This document shows, one piece after another, positions 1 through 10,858 of a stretch of DNA of 64,000 nt. The notes under the pieces are model-generated. The model worked only from the letters and a program-made list of their open reading frames with translations, did no database searches and had not been told where the DNA came from. Source of the stretch: Trebouxia sp. TZW2008 (taxonomy: Eukaryota; Chlorophyta; Trebouxiophyceae; Trebouxiales; Trebouxiaceae); NCBI GenBank assembly GCA_002118135.1, contig BDIU01000192.1, forward strand, positions 248,001 to 312,000, given 5' to 3'. A program made the position numbers and the translations under genes. The first letter of the stretch is position 1. Each line of letters starts with the position of its first letter.

Positions 1-3000
1 ATGCTATGGAAGTCCAGGAGGCCTTTGTCAAGATCAGGGAACAGGTCTGTGCCAGTCCACTCAACAACCCTGAAAATTTAATGACAGTCAATATGCGTGA
101 CACATTGATGCTGCAGTAATGCTAAGCACATCCTGCCTAGAGTCAATATTGACTGTCACTTCTTGGTCCGGGTCGTGCTTGACAATGGGTACCGTTGCTT
201 ACAACACTGAATTGTCAAGAACAGTTTGACAAGGCCACCAGCAAATTACACTTCGAAACATCTTTCTTATGTCCGCCTTGGCCAGCTCCACCAACCTGGA
301 CTACTTCTTGCCTGAACATCAGGCTGACCTCTTGCGCCTGAAGGGTCAATCCCTACACGCTTTGGGCAAATGCAACCAGGCCAACAACAACTACAGTACT
401 GCCCTGACAGTCTGTGATTGACTGCAACGCAGGCGAGAGCACACCTTCATGCCCCTGGCGAGCTGGCCCTAGGACTGCACCTAGTCAATTCCACCAACCT
501 GGACTACTTCCAGCCGCAACACCAGGCTGAGCTCTTCCGCCTGAAGGGCCAATTCCTACAAGCGCTGGGGGAACGTGACCAGGCCAACAGCAACTACAGC
601 ACTGCATTGACAGTGTGGGACCAGTTACCAGATGGGTGGTTGTCCTGGGGCGCTCACTGTGATGAGATGTATGAGAGCAGCGGCAACCATGCCTGGCTTG
701 AGTATGCCGTGTCGTGCTACCTGCAAGCTGTGAAGCATGGGAGCTGTGCTGGGCGTACCATGCTGCCCCGCGTGCTGCACCTGCTGAGCTTTGAAAACGA
801 GGCTGGGGCTGTTGGCAGAGCCCTGGACCGCAAGCTCAATGAGGTCACTGTCTCTGCGGCTTGTGATGCTGTCTGCTGGCTGACTTGTTCCTTCAAAAGT
901 CGGCCGTCACTACTATCAGGGCTCTGACTTTTGGGCTTGCATAAAGCATGGCAGCACGTGGCAATTTTGGCAGAGCCTGTTTGCGTCTGGGTAACTCTGT
1001 CATAGATTGCATGAACGTCATAGGCGTATGGTCATTGCCAGCATGTGGCAGATACCCTCAAACTTGTTGGCTGGCCCAAGCATGTTAATTCGTCCCTCTG
1101 CTTTTCTGGATGTCCTTCTGTGAAGTGCTTTCTTCAAACAAAACTGCAGATGGTGTGTCATTTCATTGGAATTTTTGCTCAGCTGCTGATGTGGGTGTGG
1201 GCGTCACAGCTGCTGATGAGCTTGCAAAATTTGTGCTAATGAGCCTTGCACGTCAACCTGGGGAGCTCACACCAGGAACACTCGTTTCGTCACCTGCACC
1301 ACAGTCAACCCTCCAATCAACAAGCCTCTGCAAGGTTGATTGATGCGTTGGTTTGTGTGCAGGTGCTGCTATTGATGTTGCTGGTGTGAGCTCCTCAGTT
1401 TGAGCTCACCTGCGACGCGACTCCCTTTCCTATTGTGCTCTGTCACTCATACTGCTTCACCTGTCACATTCAATCTCATGCCAAGGTCCTGCTGACCCAT
1501 ATCACCTGCAGTGGCCTGTTGGAGCCTTGCAGATGATTGTTGTTTGATGGGAGACTGCTGCACAGGTGCCGCTGTGGGTGTGAAGGGTGTATGCGCCCCA
1601 GCTGTTGATGTGTCTGCAGGCCTCTGTTGATGGGCCTTACATGCGTTTCTTGCTCGTGAAGTTGATCTGTCGAGTTGGATCTTGCTCAGATGGCCCCTTG
1701 AGTACCTTTTGTTGTGGGCTTTCCAGCTTTTACTAGGTGTCAAGACACTTAAGGGTTCACCCTTGCGCAGGTGCCGCTGTGGGTGTGGCTGATGTGGGCG
1801 CCGCAGCTGCTGATGAGCCTGCAGAGGGGAGAGGGTCCTCACGCTAAGGCCCTGCTCACTCAGATTGCCCAGGCCTTCCCGCAGGCCATCTACTACTCCC
1901 TGCGCACTATGGTGCTCTGTCTGCGGGAGTTTGCCTTCAAGGTAGTCCAGGTGGGTGTTGTTTCCTGGTGTTTATTGTGCTGTATGTGGTCATCATTAGG
2001 TACATGCTATGCAGTGTCGTCATTTCTCATTGTGTTGAACAGCTATACACGTCTGTACAACACCATTGGGGTTCACATGGTCATCATTCATCACTAGCAC
2101 CATGTGCACACCGTCTGATGAGGTTTCAAATGCATGCCATTTGCATGCAGAAGCGCCAAGAGCTTCCAGACAACACGTCCAGACCCATCTCGTACTGCTG
2201 CTGTCTCTGAAGGCAATTTCTTTTGTACGTGACTACAGGAGAAACGAGCAGCTGCAGCCAAGCTTCAGCAAAAGCAGCAACCCCCAGGGGTTCCCAACTC
2301 CACCTCCGCCTCAGGAGGAGGCGCACCCTCCCCTGCACCTGACACCACCCCCCAAGGGCCTCCTGACAGGGCCAGCAGCGATGCAGTCGCTGTGGCAGCT
2401 GCTGCCATGGCACGCACTAAGTCACAAGGTGCTCAGCACAGCTGCACAATAAAGCTGTTTGAAACTGCTGATCATAATGTATAAAAAGCGCTGACAGCAT
2501 GGCGGCTTGCAGCACTTCTTGTTTAGCTTGTGCTGCTGTAGAGCAAACTCACTGTTGCATTGGATTTGGCGTAGACAATTTGATCTTCTGTTGCATACAT
2601 GTCGCAACATCACTGGGAAGCATGTCTTTTCTGCTTAGACGACGTTGACAGAATTGCTCTGCTGTGGTTCAAGTGACATGTGCACCATCAAATTCCAAGG
2701 CTGTCACAACTTGAATTACTTTGTCTATTCCATGGCTTCATTCAATGTCACGTGATGCTGATTGGCACAAGCACCGCCCTGGGCCTCAATGCATCCTTCA
2801 GCTGTCCTGTTGAGGTGACTAAATGAGACATGCATCATCCTTGCAGGCACAGAGACAACGCTTGGGCCTAGCAGCAGCATAGGGCCAGATGTGGCAGCAG
2901 CAAAAACTGGGACAACAGCAGGCTGCAATGCATGTTTATGTCCTCAGCTGAGCTTTTGCACCTCTTTGCAGGCACAGAGACAACACTTGGGCCCAGCAGC

Positions 3001-6000
3001 AGCAAAGAGCCAGATGTGGCAGCAGCAAAAGCTGGGACAACAGCAGGCTGCAATGCATGTTCATGTCCTCAGCTGAGCTTTTGCGCCTCTTTGCAGGCAC
3101 CAGCAGCAGCAAAGAGCCAGATGTGGCAGCAGCAAAAGCTGGGACAACAGCAGGCTGCAATGCATGTTTATGTCCTCAGCTGAGCTTTTGAACCACTTTG
3201 CAGGCACAGAGACAACACTTGGGCCCAGCAGCAGCAAAGTGCCGCAGGATGCAGCAGCAGCAAAAGCTGAGACAACAGCAGGCAGCAGTGCCCCACAGCA
3301 GCGCATAGAGAAGCCTCATGAGGTCATCTCATTCGAGGCCGCCAAGGAGGTATGTTGCTCAGTTTGTGTTGCATGCATGATTGTACTCGTGGATGTTGTG
3401 ATCCTGTAGATAATTGTTGTCTAACTTTCAAGGTTTGCTCCACAAGGCAGACCTTGCATGTAGTGTTGTGCAAAGATTGTGGTCCCAATAACATGGCAAT
3501 GATGCTCCAATTCTGCAGTAATCCTGTGCTTGTGCACACGCCTGCACCGCCCAAAGCGCTGCAAACAGTCATGCGCCCCAAGGTTGATGCACATTGTCTT
3601 GAGCTTGGAGTCGGGCAGAAACTCAGCAGCCTGGTTCACATACGAAAGTGTAACTGCAGCTGATGGAGTTCTTGAGGAGCAAACACCCAACCATGGCCCA
3701 AGTGCTGGAAGTGGTCCTGGGTGACATCGGCTCAAGATTCGTTCCAAAGCCCGAGGAGCGCCTGCTAGCAGTTGTGCATGCTCTGCTGCTCAGATGCTAC
3801 AAACTGCCCTTCAGTAATGCTGCTGAAGTGCCCTCCTCCCTGAAGCGCGAGCTGCAAGGCGTTTGCAAGGCTTGCTTCTCTAGTGACTCTGCCAACCGCC
3901 ACAGCCGGAGTACCAAAGCAGCGGTGGCCACCATTGCTGACTACAAGGACCGGTTCATCCATGACTTGAATCCTGATGCCCCAGGATTTCCATCAACCCT
4001 TGGGGATCTAGCCAGCAAACTCAAGGTAAGATGACATACACACTCAAAAGCCTTGTGGCATGCTATGAGGAGATTCCCATCGAACTCATCAAAATTGCAA
4101 TGATTGCACCTCATCTGAGTCTGAAGAATCAGTTTGGTGAGCTACTTGAAGACAGGTGACCTGCTTTGACCATCTCCCTGGTTCACATTCTACATCATTG
4201 AGACTGTCGTTTTTGGGAATCATGCAGGCGCGTGTGTTGCTGACTTGCCGGGCTCCAGGCTCATTCAGTGAGCATGCACATGAGCTATCATTGGCATGGA
4301 GTTTGCTGCTGCAGGGTCGGCGTTGGGTGCAGTGCATTTACAGCACATACGCTGTTTTGTCATTGCCTTGTATCATGTCACAAGCCATGGAACCACTGTG
4401 TGATGGTGTGTGGTGGTGTGCAGGCATGGAAGGATTTGCTGCAGAACACAGTAGAGGACAGCATGCCAGCTGCCCTCTCTCTGGAGCAGGAATCGCCTGT
4501 CCTGCATGTAAGCCCACGTCACTGTCTTCTATTCTTGCTGCATCTTTGCACCTTGTACCATCTTGTCAGTGCGTCTGTGCCCACTTCAGCACTTTGCGTA
4601 ATCCAGATGCTCTGTTGACAGGCACCAAGACAATTGAATGCATGCTCACTTTAGTTTAGGTGTCTGTTCTGTATTGATTCATTGTTGACATTGTCTGTGG
4701 GACCCGCTGTTGGGTCCCAGGACAGCAAAATCAATTGATTGATTCATTCATAGTTTTTCAGTGCATGCAAGCATCCTCCTCCATCTGGTCTCCCTGCATC
4801 ATGTTTTGAGTGCATGTCAGCAGACCCTTCATCATATTGTCATCTTGCACCATCTTGTCTTTTTGCTCTGCCTTTTCAGCTGATTTCAAGATGGGTTGTG
4901 TTGCTTTGCAGGAGCAGAGCCTGGTGGACATTGAGATGCCTGGGCAGTATATGAATGGTGAAGAGCCCTCTCAAGACGGCATTGTGTTCCTAGAGGGCAT
5001 CAGCTCAAATGTGCATGTAAGTCCATTCTTTAGTCATTTGCATGGCCACATCATGAGGCTGAACTTCGTGTAGCTCAGCAGTTGGCATAATCTTCTTGGG
5101 ACAGCATCAGCTCAAATGTGCTGTTAGCCAAGTCACAAGTCATATGTCAGGGCAGGACTTCGGCTTTGGCAGGAACATGGCACTGAATTTGCATTGTTTA
5201 TGATGCTTGGTATGCAGAGGCCTGGGCAGCTGGTGTTCTTGCATTTGACAAGCTGTGAATTGCGTCCTGAGTGGTTGCAGTGCATGTGTGTAGGCAGCAT
5301 GCTCAGGCTCCTGCAACTCCACCCAACATGAGACGTGGGCCTGCAGGTGGTGAGACGGCATTGCAGGCGGTTGGGCTTCATAGGCACAGACGGACGCACC
5401 CGCTTGTAGTGCATACAGAGCAGCACTGGCATGGCTCCATTGGCAGTGCTGAGGAGCACATGATGCACAAATATCCATTCCTGAACACTCTGCTTCCTGC
5501 AGGTGGTGAGACGGCATTGCAGCAGCTACAGGCGGCTGGGCTTCATAGGCACAGACGGACGGACTCGCCACTTCATAGTGCAGACGGGGCAGCACTGGCA
5601 TGGCTCTACAGGAAGTGCTGAAGAGCGCATGATGCAGCTGCTTCGTCTCATCAACGGACTGCTGGAGAAGCATCCTGAGTCCCGCAGCCGCAAACTGGCT
5701 GCTCATGCTCCCATCATTGTGCCAGTCTACTCCCAGGTGGGTTTGCTTGTATGTTTGTACTTGACAACAAGTTGGCATGATGCAACTATTGTGTCGCATC
5801 AAGGTACTTCTATGAAAACACCCTGAGTCTTGCGGCCGCAAACTGGCTGCACATGCTCCCATCATTGTGCCAGTCTACTCCCAGGTGTGCCTGTTCTTCA
5901 TACGCATCCAGGATCCTTTTTGTACAATGCTGTTGCGGGAGACAAGTAGAATGATCAAGTATGCTCCTAGGTATGCCTGCTTTCTTTTTGTGCATGACAC

Positions 6001-9000
6001 GAAATTAGAATGATGCAGCTGCTGCGTTTCATCAACTGCCTGCTGCAGAAGCATCCTGAGTCTCGCAGCCGCAAGCTGGCTGCATATGCCCCCATCATTG
6101 TGCCTGTCTACTCCCAGGCATGCTTGAAATTCATGTGCATGCAAAGTAGCTTTTCTGAAAGACAAAAGATGACTGCCAGTGCTCCAGGCATGTCACAATC
6201 TAGGCAAGCTTTTGCAAGAACATCACAAAGTGCATGTTTGCAAGCTGGCGCATGCTCCCATCATACACGTTCACCCAGGTATGGCTGTGCTTTGTGTCAC
6301 TACTACAAGTTGTGATTCTGGATGGGCAAGTAGATGTGCCACAAATTTGTAGTTGGCTGGATCAGTCTGCTGGAATGGGAACTTTTGCCAGTGGGCCTCA
6401 GCTCTTGTCCATCATAAACAAGCATACAAGTCACAGTAACATGAGCTTTGGATGCACATTGACACTGTCCTGTGTCTGCTGACACTTGAGCTGATTATAA
6501 CGTGTAAGCTTTTGATGCTGCGAATACATATGGTTGAGGACAATGGCAGCTGCTGCATCTCAACAAGATGCTTTGTGCTAGTATTGCGCAACTCTCATAC
6601 TGCGGCTGCAGACTTATTGAGCCGTTTCAAGCCTTGAGTGCAGATTTTGCTTGGACTCTGAATTTGATCTCTAGCTGTGAGGCTCAACAGACATCAGTCA
6701 GCTCTCATATAGACCGGCCTTCCAACTTTGAGCCACTGCTGCTGCAGATACGTCTGGTTGAGGAGGACACCAGCTACTGCACGTATGGCGAGGCTTATGA
6801 GGTGAACTGTGCACGGTACGGACGGCAACCTGACCAGCCCATTGTGCAGTTCAAGAAGCGCATCTGTGATGCCCAAGGCCAGTTGGTGTCTGACCCCAAG
6901 GGCGAGCTGCGCCAGCAGGTAGCTGCTGCTGCGCATTGTTCTACCAGAATGACATATGACCAAGAAATGACAGAAAAGATCCAAAAGTCTGCATGGGTAC
7001 ACTTCAGTGCAAGTTGAAGCAAGACTCCCAATGCGCAAAGCTACCTTTATCTATCTTCATCTTACCAAGTCAAGATTCGGCCTACCTTTGTTGCACTGCG
7101 TGAAGATGTGCTTGGGCAAACCTGTGTGTGATGCTGAATAATGATCTTCAATGTGCGTATTCATACTGTGCACAGCACTAGTGATGGACTGCTTATTAGG
7201 CAGCCTAGGGTCATCATCTGTTGCGGTAGCGGGTGATTAGTTGTAGCTAAAGCAATGCAATCACTGTTTGTCAGCTAAGCATACATCATTGATCTGCTAT
7301 GCAAAGCTCTGACAGGGTATGATTGATCTCTGCAGGCGTATAGAGACATACAGACCAGTATAGTGACAGAGAATGTGTTCAGTCAGTACATGTACGATCC
7401 TGCTCACATGTAGCCACCTTACTGATACCATGCCGCTGCATCTATGCAGGCGTATAGAGACATAGAGACCAGTATAGTAACAGAAAACATGTTCAGTCAG
7501 TACATGTACAAAACGCTGCCCACCTCACTGATAGCACATGTTTGCATCTATGCAGGCATATAGAGACATAGAGACCAGTATAGTAACAGAGACTGCTTTC
7601 AGTCAGTATATGTACAAAACTCTGCCCACCTATAGTCATTTCACTGATAACACAGGTTTGCATATGTGCAGGCGTATAGAGACATAGAGACCAGTATAGT
7701 GACAGAGAACGTGTTCAGTCAGTACATGTACAAAACCCTGCCCACCTGTAGCCACCTCTGGAATTTCAAGAAACAGTTCTGCTCCCAGCTTGCGCTCAGC
7801 GGGCTGTTGTGCCACGTCATGCTGATTGGAGGTCGCATACCAGCCAAGATCTGCTTTGCGCGCAACAGCGGCAAGACATTCCAGACTGACTTCTTCCCAT
7901 CTTATGACCCAGCGTAAGTCACTGTTGCCTAACCCTTGTGCTCACTCTTGTTCTGATGCTGGCTCATGTTGCTTGAACTGCTTGCTCAGTGTTCTTGGCT
8001 TTTGCATACTTCTTGGCCTGCTGAAGGTTGCATGATGTATGCTTGATCTGAGGCTGCTAAAGTGCTGACACTGCCGCTGCATGTTGACTTTGTGGAGTTC
8101 TGCCTTGAGTGACTGGATGATGGGCTCTGGGCTTTTGCCTGTCCAACAGCTGGGTCAGGCGCACACATGACATGATCTGCTTAATGAGGCCAGGCACTCA
8201 GAACACCTGAGGATCAGCCTGTACAACACATTGTCACAGGCACATGCTGTCAGTTTGATAGCTTCCAATCCTGCTAGACTGACAATGAATTTTGCTGTAT
8301 TTGTCATGGCCTAGTTGACTCTTGCAAGCAAAGCAAGTAAGTCACGCTGTAGACCTGCTCCCTTGGTGCCTGTAGCCGCCACAGACAACATACTAGTCAA
8401 CAGATCAATCACCAAGCTAATCCTCCTCTGTTTCTCATCTTGGCTCAAATAAAGGGTTTTGTCGTGAGCCATGTGCCGGCGCATCGCACACTCAGCTCAA
8501 TGAAATGTTGGTCAAAAGACTGTTGCTCAGACTGCTGCAAGGTGTGCAGGGGGGTGTTGGAACGTAGTGAGCCGGTGCCCTTCAGGCTGACACGCAACTT
8601 GCAGACCTTCTTCACGCCCTTTGGGGTAGAGGGGGTCTTCATCACCGCCATGGCAGTTGCAGCCCAGGTAATTAAAGCTTTGCATCTCATGTTGTGTTTT
8701 TTGTGCAAATCAACACAGGACAAAATCTAATCAGGGAGATATGCATTGCTTTATGGCTGAGAGTTCTGTACGGTTTTTTTGGTGGAGGGGCTCTGCATCA
8801 CCGCCACGGCAGTTGCAGCCCAGGTGAGTCAGGCTCTGCGTTTGTTTTACTCTATGTGTAACAATTCTCCGTGGCAGTTGCAGCCGAGGTAATTGAGGCT
8901 TTGCATCTTATGTTGTGGTTTTTGGGCACATCAAAACAGGAACAAAACCTAGTCAGGGAGATATGCATTGCTCAATGGCTGACTTGTCTGCATGTCCTTT

Positions 9001-10357
9001 GGGGTGGAGGGGCTCTCCGTCACTACTATGGCAGTTGCAGCCCAGGTGATTTTTGCAGCTTTGTCTTGTTGGTGACCTCAACAGCAGCACATGCATATAG
9101 TGCATCACAGGTTCTTTGCCAACATCCTGAATATGTTCTTCACACATACTTGACAAGCAACACAAATGTCACAAACTGCTCTGAGCGTCAACGCCTTGTC
9201 TGCAGATAGGTGTAGAAATACATCTGTTGCAAGCTGCTTTGCTTGGCTTGCAGGCTAGCATAGAGCACCACAGTGACAATGCCCACACAGACTGCAGACA
9301 TCAGAGATGCATCTGAACACGCCATCAATTTGACTTGAAGCCACTTCAAAATCAATGTCTGTTCTGAATTGCAGGCCAGCATAGCGCACCACAGTGGCAT
9401 TGCTCACATCCTGAGCATGTTCTTTTGGAATGGTGTGATAGCATGCATCAAGTGGGTGTATCCATGCTTTACCGCAGGCTGCTCAGCTGTTAAGCTCTGT
9501 CTTGGTCTTGCAGGCCAGCATAGTGCATGACAGCGGCATCGCCGACCACCACCTGAGCAACTCGCTTTGTTGCTATACATTCTTTCTTGGTTGCGCAGGC
9601 TAGCATAGCACATCACAGTGGCATTGCCCATATTCTGAGTATGTTCTTCCGGGATGATGTGATGGCCTGGAACAAGAGGGTGCAAGGCAAGGCCCCCAAC
9701 ACCCACCCCCTCAAGCCCTCCCAGCTTAAGCCCCTGGTCCAGAGGAATGTCAAAGATTGTATAGAGCGCCTCCAGCTGGTGAGCACATTCAATCATGACA
9801 ACACATCATGCACTTGAGCTTGGGTGCGGTGTGCCTGTATATTTCACACAATGCACAAGCAATGACCGCGAGGTTGAGTGAGTCTGCATTGCACTTGTCT
9901 CTGAGGGCATATATGTCAAGTTGATTGAGTCTGCATTGCACTTCACCCTGGTTGAGAACATCATCTGCAGCACTACAGTGTCTGCTGCATATGTCACAAT
10001 GCGCGCTTCAGTGCTGTCTATCATCTTGAGTCATGACCAGAGTTCAACTTTCTGCACAGGAAAATAACCTAATACGCAGTCATGCATTGTGCTGCTGCGC
10101 ACTGTTTGGCTCTGATCAGCGTGCTGCAGCTGAAGCTGCATGAATCAAGGAAAACGTCCAGTCACCAGTGACCAGCAATAGATTGATAATCACAGACCAC
10201 ACAAGGGGTTTCTTGATTGATACAGGTGGCACCAAGCGTGACAGTTGATGGGCAGCAGGGTCTAGGGGTGCAGCGAGGCGCCGTTAGCTTAGTTGAAGCA
10301 GCTTTGAACCCCAGAAACCTCTGTAGAATGGATCCGACTTGGCATCCATGGTTCTGA
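1..10357 (+). CDS. TRA1: TRA1/TRRAP co-activator scaffold, C-terminal part (5' end outside window)
   Basis: TRA1/TRRAP is the giant PIKK-family pseudokinase that recruits SAGA and NuA4/TIP60 histone acetyltransferases to activators in the nucleus. Exons with agreeing phases: 1-44, 463-843, 1771-1941, 2239-2428, 3204-3349, 3660-4025, 4424-4507, 4912-5016, 5503-5736, 6748-6918, 7672-7913, 8550-8667, 9599-9778, 10226-10357, about 854 codons. The FAT region shows NSTNLDYF, WLEYAVSC and VPLWVWLMWAPQLL. The pseudokinase region shows IRLVEEDTSY, SHLWNFKKQF, VPFRLTRNLQTFFTPFG and MFFRDDVMAW. The protein ends in the diagnostic FATC tail NLCRMDPTWHPWF followed by TGA at 10355-10357. A low-complexity linker rich in Gln, Ala and Pro (2239-3349) separates FAT from the kinase-like half. 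Nine of the exons carry decayed tandem copies in flanking introns. The family assignment is secure; single splice sites (for example the first acceptor at 462) are inferred. Confidence 0.93.
282..418 (+). repeat. Echo of TRA1 FAT exon (acceptor side)
   Basis: About 137 bp closely matching exon positions 484-621 lies some 200 bp upstream of the working exon. It still reads as a diverged copy of the STNLDYF stretch but ends in a stop and has no use in the reconstructed message. It sits in the intron upstream of the exon it copies. Confidence 0.8.
1178..1622 (+). repeat. Three decayed echoes of TRA1 exon 1771-1941
   Basis: Copies near 1178-1235, 1360-1390 and 1561-1622 repeat the start of the working exon (the segment beginning caggtgccgctgtgggtg and running to the ctgatgagcctgcag part). 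The copies are progressively damaged, and only the 3'-most copy at 1771 keeps the full reading frame and donor. Confidence 0.7.
2846..3200 (+). repeat. Tandem echoes of TRA1 exon 3204-3349, period about 125 bp
   Basis: The acceptor and first part of the exon (caggcacagagacaacac) recur at 2846, 2970 and, truncated, 3096 before the intact copy at 3201. The shared unit includes about 60 bp of intron (tgtcctcagctgagctttt). The translation of these repeats gives Gln/Ala-rich open frames that are by-products. Confidence 0.85.
4665..4760 (+). repeat. Hairpin-bearing short element in TRA1 intron
   Basis: Contains an inverted repeat gggaccc-gctgtt-gggtccc (4699-4719) and a tail attgattgattcattcat. 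The sequence ttgattcatt also occurs just before the hairpin (4674), as a target-site-like direct repeat. Probably a small non-autonomous element. Confidence 0.45.
5342..6285 (+). repeat. Echoes on both sides of TRA1 exon 5503-5736
   Basis: Upstream, 5342-5463 copies the acceptor and 5' half of the exon. Downstream, 5824-5890, 6011-6120 and 6238-6285 copy the 3' half plus the donor (the tactcccaggt end). The acceptor-type copy lies only upstream and the donor-type copies only downstream. A short acceptor-type echo of the next exon lies at 6519-6556. Confidence 0.85.
7334..7671 (+). repeat. Three acceptor-side echoes of TRA1 exon 7672-7913
   Basis: The first roughly 65-80 nt of the exon plus about 30 nt of intron recur at about 7334, 7447 and 7554, and then in the intact copy at 7670. 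The copies are very similar to each other (gcgtatagagacatagagac), so the array looks recent. Each keeps a plausible AG acceptor. Confidence 0.9.
8770..9050 (+). repeat. Three donor-side echoes of TRA1 exon 8550-8667
   Basis: Segments at 8770-8825, 8868-8895 and 8994-9050 copy the last 25-50 nt of the exon (ggcagttgcagcccag) together with the donor and the start of the intron. All lie downstream of the working exon. Confidence 0.82.
9250..9545 (+). repeat. Three acceptor-side echoes of TRA1 exon 9599-9778
   Basis: Segments at about 9250-9280, 9373-9432 and 9510-9545 copy the acceptor and first 30-60 nt of the exon (caggccagcatagcgcacc). All lie upstream of the intact copy at 9596. A separate short direct repeat (gagtctgcattgcacttc) lies at 9880-9945 in the following intron. 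Confidence 0.85.
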
Positions 10358-10858
10358 CAGTGTTGTTGTGATGTTACCAACAGCCCGTATGTGGTGTCCG
10401 TCGCTGTTTGTCCTCTTATTTGTGAGTGACTATTTCGTGTTGCTGGCGTGTTTGCTTCTTGTTTTGACACTGTGTATTGCACACTGACACTTGAGCGTAT
10501 GTGTCGCGTCAACAACAATATGTGACTGCACTAGATTGTTGTAGGCATATACGAGATCCGCCTCTTTTGAGTACATACATGTAAGAAATGCTCAAAATTC
10601 CATAATATAGCAGGCTTATCACGATAATATCATACTATATAATATAATATTATGAAGGCTGCCAGCGCAACGTGCATTGATCTGTTGCCCTGTGCATGCA
10701 TGCATGGATGTCCAGGATCCAGACCATTCTGTGCAAAGCAGCTCTGAGAAGGCCCAGTGCTGCATGTCAAAACGCGCTCAAGTTGTTGCGAAGAATCCAA
10801 AACAAGGCAAACTGATTCGCTGATTTGTCTGAAGAATCCTGGCTGGAGCGGCTGTGTA
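10358..10858. other. Convergent intergenic region TRA1 / methyltransferase
   Basis: Both neighbouring genes end here, so this should hold two 3' UTRs. It contains an AT-rich stretch at 10600-10660 and a TGTAA (the common green-algal polyadenylation signal) near 10580. I see no exon-like coding signal. Confidence 0.5.
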
